Below, piece by piece: positions 1-8,600 of a stretch of DNA of 17,578 nucleotides. A program made the position numbers and the translations under genes. Numbering within the stretch: the first letter of the stretch is position 1; each line of letters starts with the position of its first letter. Location: the NCBI GenBank assembly GCA_900546575.1, contig URDM01000062.1:1-17578 (forward strand), in the 5' to 3' direction. Under the pieces are notes generated by a model. That model was not told where the DNA came from, did not search any database, and saw only the letters and a list, made by a program, of their open reading frames with translations. The stretch is from an uncultured Prevotella sp. (lineage in GTDB: Bacteria; Bacteroidota; Bacteroidia; Bacteroidales; Bacteroidaceae).

Positions 1-215
1 CAAATTTTATTAGTTATATTACGTTAATTAACTCCCTCATTTTCAAACGATTACGTTAGAATTAACAGAGTATTGAACATAATATAACATCGAATATTTA
101 GTAAATAATCGGTGCAAAGGTAATAAAATGATTTCTATTATGTCATATTTGCGCATAAAGATTGCGATTGATCGACATATTTTTAACTTTGGTTCGCTAA
201 ACAGTCAAACTCTTG

Positions 216-228
216 CGACAAATTGTCG
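216..228. promoter_or_regulatory. Short perfect inverted repeat, possible operator
   Basis: CGACAA and TTGTCG face each other around a single A, about 90 bases before the DUF2188 start. A perfect 6-bp dyad in the leader could be a repressor site, but a dyad this short also occurs by chance. I found no second copy near it. Confidence 0.2.
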
Positions 229-300
229 TATACCTGACCTTGGAATGACTTTTGCAAGAACAAAAGTGTGGTATGGCATATATGTCAAAACTGAGCGCAG

Positions 301-308
301 AAAGGAGG
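301..308 (+). promoter_or_regulatory. Strong Shine-Dalgarno sequence for the DUF2188 gene
   Basis: AAAGGAGG lies 8 bases before the ATG at 317. Bacteroidetes genes usually have weak or no Shine-Dalgarno sequence, so this perfect one is notable. It fixes the start and suggests a foreign or strongly translated gene. Confidence 0.65.
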
Positions 309-316
309 TGTAATAG

Positions 317-538
317 ATGGGCAAGAATCAACATGTAGTTCCAGTAGGAGATAAATGGGGAATCAAGGGCGAAGGCAATTCGAGATTAACTTCCACATTC
401 GATAGGCAATCTGGCGCAATTGCCGCTGCTCGCCAAATTTCCAGGAATCAGCATTCCGAGCTGTTCATTCATGGTCGCAATGGTCAAATTCGAGAAAGAG
501 ATTCCCATGGAAACGATCCATTTCCTCCAAGAGGTTGA
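317..538 (+). CDS. DUF2188 domain protein, 73 aa
   Basis: This small soluble protein matches the DUF2188 family: HVVP near the start, a central GWAVK-like segment (here DKWGIKGEGNSR), then an AARQIS helix and the end motif ELFIHGRNGQIRERDS with a glycine-proline tail. The family's biochemical role is not known. It is found in many bacteria as a short stand-alone protein, often on mobile DNA. The ATG is fixed by a near-perfect Shine-Dalgarno at 301-308. It has no signal peptide or membrane segment. The next gene starts 88 bases downstream on the same strand and a terminator follows that gene, so the two probably form one transcript. The family call is from pattern recognition. No function is claimed. 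Confidence 0.8.
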   Translation: MGKNQHVVPVGDKWGIKGEGNSRLTSTFDRQSGAIAAARQISRNQHSELFIHGRNGQIRERDSHGNDPFPPRG

Positions 539-626
539 GAGCCTCAGCATTCTCTCCGCTTAGTGAAGAGTCCTAATACTACAGGGGCAGGTTGTAGTAG
601 AGTAAATAACTTTCAAATACGATTAT

Positions 627-893
627 ATGAGTATTTATAAAGTTCATAATCTAAGAGAAGGTAGCAGAAATGGCAATTGGCTGGCATACTGGGAAAACGC
701 AACAGGAATAGAAGCAAATAGATGTCACAAGTTAGGCTGTACACAACATGCGACAGATGGCGCACATGTACAACTTGACAACTCAAATGACAAACGTTGG
801 TATGTCGTGCCTCTTTGCCATAAATGCAATTGTCAATTTGGTGAGCTTTTTCTCGTAGAAGGACCGTTGGTATCTGTGATAGCCCCAACGTAA
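627..893 (+). CDS. Small HNH-like zinc-binding protein, 88 aa
   Basis: The protein has the layout of a treble-clef/HNH fold: a first cysteine pair C33 and C38, then H41 and the GAHV motif with H47, then PLCHKCN with C64 and C67. In HNH nucleases the GAHV histidine is catalytic and the cysteine pairs bind zinc. I do not see a clear third histidine of the HNH triad after CHKCN, so it could be a nuclease or only a zinc-binding structural protein. There is no signal peptide. It lies 88 bases after the DUF2188 gene and is followed by a hairpin terminator at 915-950, which suggests a compact two-gene cassette. The start is the ATG at 627, with only a weak ribosome binding site. I do not recognise a named family. 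Confidence 0.65.
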   Translation: MSIYKVHNLREGSRNGNWLAYWENATGIEANRCHKLGCTQHATDGAHVQLDNSNDKRWYVVPLCHKCNCQFGELFLVEGPLVSVIAPT

Positions 894-914
894 TCCTTAA
901 GTAAAAAAGGATGT

Positions 915-950
915 GCCATAGTGGGTAATCTCGCTATGGCCTTTTCTTAT
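915..950 (+). terminator. Rho-independent-type terminator after the DUF2188/HNH-like pair
   Basis: GCCATAGTG at 915-923 pairs with CGCTATGGC at 932-940 over nine positions (one G-T pair), with an 8-base loop, followed by CTTTTCTTAT. It closes the two-gene cassette. Confidence 0.75.
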
Positions 951-1123
951 TTCTAACAGTTTTACGGACAATCATCCTCTTATTGTATCGTTTCCCTCAT
1001 TTTGCGACCCAAAACTCACATTTTTTCTGTAAAATTAAGTTAAATACGTTAAATCTTAGTTTTCTTCTATATGCAAGAAAAAAGCACATCCACTTTTCTA
1101 TCGTATTAACCATAAATAACTGA

Positions 1124-1816
1124 TATTCAATATTGTCTATATTCGCTGGTTGTTCCAAGCTTGAAAAAGCCACATTCCAGGGCAAGCTCCCCAAAAACAC
1201 AATTAATTGTGAATTACCATCTACTTGTATTTTCTACGTTCCCAAGGCTTATTATCAGGACTACAAGGAAGCATTGGGTAGCAAGTATTCTTATATTTAT
1301 GCTTTAAAGGATGAGGAGTCTGGCGAACAGAATCCTAACAAGCAATGCGCAGTACCTGCCATTTCTTATGCTGACGGCAAGCTGACATTTGCTAGCTCTA
1401 CACCCAACGCCGAGTATCACTACACCATTACCGACACAGATATGGCATCGGATACGTATAGTAAGAACGGCATAGTAAAGCTTTCGGCAGCTTACAACAT
1501 CTTGGCTTACGCTACAGCCGACGGTTACAAGGCTTCTGACAAGGCTACGGCAACCCTCTATTGGGTGGAAGCCAATCTGCAGAACACCCCCACCAATATC
1601 AATCAGACAGCCACTCGTGGCATCATCGTTACTTCAAATGATGGTATCGTAACGCTCTCAGGTCTCAACAATGACGAGACCGTACGCTTCTATACTGTTG
1701 ACGGCAAGCAGCTGGGTGCTGCCAAGGCAATCAATGGCACAGCATCGCAAGCCGTATCAGAATCTATTGTTATCGCCAAAATGGGCAATCAGACCATCAA
1801 GATTGCTGTAAAGTAA
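1124..1816 (+). pseudogene. 5'-truncated BspA-like leucine-rich-repeat surface protein (C-terminal part)
   Basis: The frame opens after a TGA at 1121-1123 with no ATG, and at once reads SIFAGCSKLEKATFQGKLP, the last unit of a BspA-type (LRR_5) repeat. After it come a linker (FYVPKAYYQDYKEALG), an Ig/chitobiase-like segment beginning CAVPAISYADGKLTF, and a final domain of about 65 residues from GIIVTSNDGIVTLSGL to QTIKIAVK, which looks like a type IX secretion sorting domain (the VRFYTVDGKQL segment is typical). Intact members have a signal peptide and many repeats, so most of this gene is missing. A TTG at 1133 could start a 227-aa product, but it would be neither exported nor complete. The lost part ends near 1124-1133, next to the foreign-looking cassette. 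A terminator follows at 1843. Confidence 0.75.
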
Positions 1817-1842
1817 AAAATAAAATATAACGAAATACCAAT

Positions 1843-1882
1843 CCCGAAGATGTTCCATGTAGGAATGTCTTCTGGATTTTTT
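1843..1882 (+). terminator. Terminator after the BspA-like remnant
   Basis: A 14-position stem (1843-1856 with 1862-1875; one mismatch, two G-T pairs) with loop ATGTA is followed by a run of six T. It separates the BspA-like remnant from ruvA. Confidence 0.8.
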
Positions 1883-1907
1883 ATATAAACACAATAAACA
1901 CCCCTTC

Positions 1908-1939
1908 TTTGCGTTATAAAAGTTGTAATATTACATAAT
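1908..1939 (+). promoter_or_regulatory. Possible ruvA-sprA promoter
   Basis: TTTG at 1908-1911, then 20 bases, then TACATAAT. The spacing fits the Bacteroidetes primary sigma factor, but the -7 box matches TAnnTTTG only in part. It sits about 20 bases before the ruvA start and after a terminator, so a promoter is expected here. Confidence 0.35.
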
Positions 1940-1959
1940 TATATAACGTTTAAACTGAA

Positions 1960-2574
1960 ATGATTGAATATATAAAGGGTGAGCTTGCCGAGCTCACCCC
2001 AGCACAGGCTATTGTAGAAGCTTATGGCGTGGGTTATGCGCTCAATATATCGCTCAACACTTACGAGAACATACAGGGACATAAGGATGTGAAGCTGTAT
2101 GTACACGAAAGTCTTGTGACGGGTGGTCGTGACGACTCCTATACGTTCTTCGGATTTGCCACTAAGCAGGAGCGCGACCTCTACCGTCTGCTCATTACCG
2201 TGTCGGGAGTGGGAGCCAATACGGCTCGTATGATTCTTTCGGCAGCTCCACCTGCCGAACTTGCTGGTGCAATATCGTCGGGCAACGAGCGTCTGCTTAA
2301 GGGTGTTAAGGGCATCGGACTGAAGACAGCTCAGCGAATCATCGTCGACCTTAAAGACAAGATACTGTCGCTTGGTATTGCACAGGAAGTGTCAGCGGGC
2401 TCGGCTGCCGACTCTACCATACCATCCGACGTGCGCGATGAGGCTGTTGCAGCACTCACTATGCTTGGATTCTCGCCCGCTCCTACAGCTAAGGTTGTCA
2501 CGGCTATTCTTACCGACAACCCGTCGTTGCCCGTTGAGCAGGTGGTGAAGCTGGCTCTGAAACAGATAAAGTAA
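1960..2574 (+). CDS. ruvA: Holliday junction branch-migration protein RuvA
   Basis: RuvA binds four-way DNA junctions as a tetramer and positions the RuvB motor for branch migration in recombination and repair. All three domains are visible in 204 residues, the usual family length: an N-terminal OB fold (about 1-64, opening MIEYIKGELAEL), a middle domain with two helix-hairpin-helix motifs (SGVGANTARM about 82-91 and KGIGLKTAQR about 117-126), then an acidic/serine linker and the C-terminal domain III (about 155-204, DEAVAALTMLGFS) that contacts RuvB. The ATG at 1960 gives the standard N-terminus. sprA follows on the same strand after a short gap, so the two are probably co-transcribed. As I recall, the sprA homologue sov also lies close to ruvA in Porphyromonas gingivalis. 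Nothing appears damaged. Confidence 0.97.
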   Translation: MIEYIKGELAELTPAQAIVEAYGVGYALNISLNTYENIQGHKDVKLYVHESLVTGGRDDSYTFFGFATKQERDLYRLLITVSGVGANTARMILSAAPPAELAGAISSGNERLLKGVKGIGLKTAQRIIVDLKDKILSLGIAQEVSAGSAADSTIPSDVRDEAVAALTMLGFSPAPTAKVVTAILTDNPSLPVEQVVKLALKQIK

Positions 2575-2627
2575 ACCATTACGCCATTTATTTGAACTTA
2601 CTTAACACCATATTGCAATTCTTGCGC

Positions 2628-2633
2628 AAAGGG
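2628..2633 (+). promoter_or_regulatory. Ribosome binding site that decides the sprA start
   Basis: AAAGGG with a 6-base spacer to the ATG at 2640 favours that start over the TTG at 2592, which has no purine-rich sequence before it. Confidence 0.5.
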
Positions 2634-2639
2634 CTGGCT

Positions 2640-5600
2640 ATGGCATTGTCTGTCCGAACGTTTGTCGTCATACTCGTTATGGCGGCAATGGCTGCTTTTG
2701 CCATGTCGCAACGTCCGCAACGTCGCAATATACGTCAGGCGCATGCCGACACCATAGCCATCAAGGCGCAGCCGCTTATTGCCGACGACGACACCATACC
2801 CGACTCGCTTCTGCATCCACGCTGGCGCATACAACGAACGCTGCCCATTACGCTCGACGACCTCAATCAGGGCGCCGCCGACCTGCAACGCCCCGACAAT
2901 ATGAAGCAGCAAGTGGAGTATGACGACTCGCTTGGACAGTATGTGGTAGGCCAGAAAATAGGCGGAACATATATAGCTGCGCCCGTTGTGATGACCGCAC
3001 AGGAGTATATGCAATGGAGTGAGCGACAGCTTATGCGCAACTTCTTCCGCAAGAAGAACGACGAGATATATCAGGCTAAGGGCAAGGAGAAGTTCGACTT
3101 CAGCGACATGCACTTCGACCTGGGTCCGGCTGAGAAGATATTCGGTCCCGGCGGTGTGCGCATACGTACACAAGGTACAGCCGAACTGAAGTTCGGAGCT
3201 ACGATGAAGAACATCGACAATCCGTCACTTCCCATCCGCAACCGCAAGACCACAACCATGGACTTTGACGAGAAGATAAACGTTAACGTCAACGGACGTG
3301 TGGGCGACAAGGTGAACATGAACCTCAACTACAACACCGACGCTACGTTCGACTTCGACGCCCAAAACTTGAAACTGAAGTATGAGGGCAAGGAAGACGA
3401 GATAGTGAAGCTCGTTGAGGCTGGCAACGTGTCGTTTCCATCCAACTCGTCGTTGGTAAAGGGAGCCTCGTCGCTATTCGGATTGCGTACCGACTTGCAG
3501 TTCGGCCGACTGAAACTGCAACTTGTAGCTTCGCAGAAGAAGTCGTCTACTACGAGCGTGTCATCCAAGGGAGGCAAGCAGCTCACGCCGTTTGAGATAG
3601 GAGCGGCTAACTATGAGGAAAACCGCCACTTCTTCCTTGCGCAGTTCTTCCACGACAAGTATGACGACTGGATGCGCTCTCTGCCCAACATCACGTCGGG
3701 CATAAAGATTAACCGCATAGAAGTGTGGGCTACCAACAAGACCGCCACTACAGCCAACACCCGCAACATCATAGCCCTTGCCGACCTCGGCGAGAACACC
3801 CGTGTATCCAATACGTCGTGGACTGTGACCGGACAGCCCGTGCCGTCGAATGCAGCCAATACCGAGTATCAGAGTATGGTGAATCAGTATGCTGCCGCAC
3901 GCGACATCGACCAGACATCGGCTACGCTCGACGCCATACCGGGATTTGAAGGCGGTGCCGACTACGAGAAACTGGAGAAGGCACGATTGCTCAATTCGTC
4001 GGAATATACCGTAAATACAGCTCTCGGATACATATCGCTCAAGACACAATTGCAGACCGACCAGGTGCTTGCCGTTGCCTATGAGTACACATACGGCGGC
4101 GTGACCTATCAGGTGGGCGAGTTTGCTGCCGACAATACCGATGCTTCGAAGGCGCTGTTCGTGAAGTCGCTCAAGAATACGAGCAACAATCCGCAGCAGG
4201 CCAACTGGGGCCTCATGATGAAGAATGTCTACTATCTGGCTTCATCGGTAGAGCGCGACAAGTTCCGCCTCGATGTCAAGTTCCAGAGCGATACGGCAGG
4301 CGTCTACCTTACTTATATACCCGAACCGCAGGTGAAGGGACAGACCATCATTAAGATGCTTGGTGCCGACCGCCTCGACAATAACAACAAGGCACACTCC
4401 AACGGATTCTTCGACTTCGTTGACGGCTATACCGTCACCAACGGTCGAGTGTTCTTCCCCGTTGCCGAACCCTTCGGCAAGTATATGTACAACTATCTCG
4501 TGCAGAAAGGAGTGGCTACAGACCAGGCTTCCAAATATGCCTTCACCGAACTCTACGACTCTACAAAGACCGTGGCGCGGCAGATAGCCGAGAAGGACAA
4601 GTATATGCTTACGGGACAGTTTCGCGGCACGTCAGCCAACGTGATACAGACCGGTGCCTACAACATTCCGCAAGGCTCGGTAGTGGTAACGGCTGGTGGC
4701 ATAGTGCTGGCTGAGGGTACCGACTACTCGGTTGACTATAATGCGGGAGAGGTGACCATTCTCAATCAAAGCATTATCGATGCCGGCACGCAGGTGAATG
4801 TGTCGCTCGAGAGCAACACCGACTATGGTATGCAGCGCAAGACCATGTTCGGAATGAACTGGGAGTACGACTTCTCGAAGAATTTCCAGCTGTCGGGTAC
4901 CATACAGCATCTCTCCGAACAGTCGCTCACTAATAAGGTGGCTATGGGAGCCGAACCGCTCAACAATACCCTTTGGGGCATAAACATCAACTGGAAGCGC
5001 GAGAGCCAGTGGCTCACCAATATGCTCGACAAGTTGCCTTTGCTTCATCTCACGCAGCCGTCGCACATATCATTCACGGGCGAGTTTGCCCAACTCATAG
5101 CCGGACAGAGCCGTGGCACACAGGACAATGCGTCGTATATCGACGACTTCGAGAACTCCAAGAATACTATCGACGTGTCTACACCTACGTCGTGGGTTAT
5201 CTCGTCTGTACCGTCGATGTTTCCCGAACAGGCCGACATGACCACGTTGCGTTCGGGCTTCAACCGTTCGCGACTGGCGTGGTACACTATTGACCCATTG
5301 TTCACACGCCGCTCGTCGTCGCTCACGCCAAGTCACATCAAGAGCGACCTCGAACAGCTCAGCAACCATTACGTACGCGAGTTCTATGTCAACGAGCTTT
5401 TCCCCAACCGCGACCAGAGTTCGTACAACGGAGCTACGTCGACGCTGTCCATACTCAATCTTGCCTACTATCCCAACGAGCGTGGACCATACAACTTCAA
5501 TCCCGATCTGGCTCAGGACGGAACGCTCAACAATCCGCAGCAGCATTGGGGCGGCATGATGCGCAAGCTCGACACCAACGACTTCGAGGCTGCCAATGTG

Positions 5601-8600
5601 GAGTATATAGAGTTCTGGATGCTCGACCCATTCATCTATACACGTCGCGAGGGTAAGGCTTCGGAATATGGAGGCGACTTCTACATCAATCTTGGCGAGG
5701 TGAGCGAGGACATCTTGCGCGACGGCAAGAAGTTCTACGAGAGCGGTATGCCTATTGACGGTTCGCAGTCTTTCACCACAACCCAGTGGGGCAAGGTGCC
5801 CAATCAGGCTACAACCACCTATGCCTTTGCTACATCGAAGGGCTCACGTGCCTTGCAGGATGTAGGAATGAACGGACTCAACGATGTCGAGGAGCAGAAG
5901 TGGGAACCGTATCAGCAGTTCTTGCGCGATATTCAAGGCAAGGTGAGCCCTGCCGTGTTCGACTCTATATGGGCAGACCCTGCCGGCGACAACTACCACT
6001 ATTATCGTGGATCAGACCTCGACCGCATCCAGGCACCCATATTGCGCCGCTATAAGTACATCAACAACCCACAGGGCAACTCGCCCGACAACGATTCGCG
6101 CACCGAGAGTTACGATACGTCATACAAGTCTACGCCCGATGTTGAGGACATCAATCAGGACTACACGTTGGGCGAATACGAGAAGTACTTCCAATATAAG
6201 GTGTCGATACGTCCCGAAGACCTTGAAATAGGTCGCAACTATATTGTCGACAAGCGCACCACAACACGCAAGCTGCGCAACGACCAGAAGGAGTCGGTCG
6301 ACTGGTATCAGTTCCGCATACCCCTACGTGAGTACGAGCGTAGGGTGGGGGGCATCACCGACCTCACATCGGTTCGTTTCATGCGTATGTTCCTCACCGG
6401 ATTCAAGCACCCAATAGTGCTGCGCTTCGGTACGCTCGACCTCGTGCGAGGCGAGTGGCGTGTCTACGAGCAGAACCTCGACAATACATCTTCATCTACC
6501 GGAACTCTTCAGGTGAGTGCTGTCAATATCGAGGAGAACAACGACAAGACACCTGTCAACTACGTTTTGCCTCCTGGCATATCGCGCGAACAGGACCCCA
6601 CGCAGCCGCAGCTTGTAGAGAACAACGAGCAGGCGCTGTCTATGACAGTCAACAATCTCGCTTCGGGCGAGTCGAAGGCTGTCTACAAGAACACGTCTAT
6701 CGATATGCGTCAGTACAAGCGTCTGCAGATGTTTGTGCATGCCAACTCGTTCGAGCAGAACATGACAAATCTTGAAAACGGACAGCTTTCGGTATTCATA
6801 CGCCTCGGTTCCGACTACAAGAACAACTTCTACGAGTATGAGATTCCGCTGAAGCTCACACCTCATCGCAACGACTACAACAAATACTCTACTGCTGACC
6901 GTCTGCAGGTGTGGCCCAAGGACAATATGCTCGACATTCCGCTGTCGCTCCTTACCGGACTGAAGCGTGAGCGTAACAAGGCGAAGGCCATTGGTCAGGC
7001 GTCGTACAATCGTCCGTACTCGGCTTACGATACCGATAATCCGCAGAACCGTATCACTATTGTCGGCAACCCGACGCTTGGTGATGTGAAGACTATGATT
7101 ATAGGTGTGCGCAACAATTCGGCAAGCACAAAGAGTGGTGAGGTGTGGGTCAACGAGCTGCGCCTTAAGGACTACAACAGTTCGGGAGGTTGGGCTGCGC
7201 AGGGCAACCTCAATGTTCAGCTGTCCGACCTTGGCAATGTCAATGTGCAGGGACGCTATACATCGGCTGGCTTTGGCGGGCTGGAGGACGGTGTGGCACA
7301 ACGCTCCACAGACGACTATTCCAACTACTCGGTTACGACAAACGTAGAGCTTGGCAAGTTCTTCCCCGACAAAGCCAAGGTTTCTGCCCCGCTCTACTAC
7401 TCGATAACCAAGGAGAAGACGTCGCCCAAGTACAATCCGCTCGACAACGACATGCTGCTTGATGAGGCTCTCGATGCTGCTGCCAACAAGCATGAGCGCG
7501 ATTCTATAGAGAGCATAGCCGTTACAAAGGTGACGCAGACCAATCTATCGCTATCGAACGTGAGAGTTGGCATACAGACCAAGCGCCATCCTATGCCTTA
7601 CGATCCTGCCAACTTCTCGTTCTCCTACTCGCATAGCCACAGCTACACTACGGGCGAGACTACGGTTTATGAACGTGAGGACAACTGGCGCGGTGCCATG
7701 AACTATCAGTGGAGTCCGGTGTACAAGTCGCTCGAACCGTTCAAGAAGATCAAGTCGAAATCGAAGTGGCTCGACCTGCCTCGCCGATTCGGATTCAACT
7801 GGTTGCCGCAGAACGTGGGCTTCAACACCGAGATAACGCGCAACTACTACGAATTGCAGGAGCGCGACATGGAGGCTACTGAGAATCAGAACCTGCCGCT
7901 GACGTTTGCGTCGCAGTTCTTGTGGAACCGTGAGTTCAACCTGCGTTGGGACCTTACGAAGAATCTGCACATGAACTTCCAGAGCGCCACCAATGCCGAG
8001 ATTGAAGAGCCCTATATGCCCGTCAACAAGGATTTGTATCCCGACCGCTACGAGGTGTGGAAAGACTCTGTCTGGACATCAATCAAGCACATGGGCACAC
8101 CGCTCAACTACAATCAGCAGTTCCAGGCTTCGTACAAGTTGCCTATCAATCTGCTGCCCGTGTTCGACTGGATTACATCCGATGCCAGCTATACAGCATC
8201 GTACAATTGGGTGCGTGGTACCGACCTTGAAGACGGCACGTCGCTTGGCAATAACATAGCCAACAACCGTCAGGCCAACATCAACGCCCAGTTCAATATG
8301 GAGAAACTGTACAACCACATACCGTTCCTCAAGAAGACCAACGAGCGTTTCCGTCGCGACAGTTCACGTAGCAATAAATCATCGCAGAGTCGCAACAAGA
8401 CATCGGGCAAGGATGCCAAGAACAATCGTAAGGCAGCACGCGATGAAAAACTGCGCCGACAGTTGCCTAAGAACAAGCGGGCTTACGAGAAGGAGATAAC
8501 CCTCTTGCCCGACACTACTCTTAAGGTTACGCATAGCCGTAAGACGCGCCGCCTTATTGTAAGCGCCAAGACCGAAGACGGCAAGCCGTTCCACTTGCGT

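Larger units (their letters stand above)
1..316. other. AT-rich flank without a convincing gene
   Basis: No recognisable gene lies here. A 61-codon open frame from 128 to 313 resembles no family I know and runs into the ribosome binding site of the next gene, so I treat it as chance. The stretch holds a 13-bp inverted repeat at 216-228. On the minus strand at about 113-124 there is a sequence resembling a Bacteroidetes -7 box, but no clear -33 partner and no open frame leads left from it. Confidence 0.5.

Noticed and set aside
128..313. A 61-codon open frame before the DUF2188 gene
   Set aside because: It matches no family I know, has no ribosome binding site, and its last codons are the Shine-Dalgarno sequence of the next gene.
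6492..7493. A 333-codon minus-strand frame inside sprA
   Set aside because: It lies wholly within the intact, clearly coding sprA frame and shows no family motifs; it is a shadow of biased codon use.
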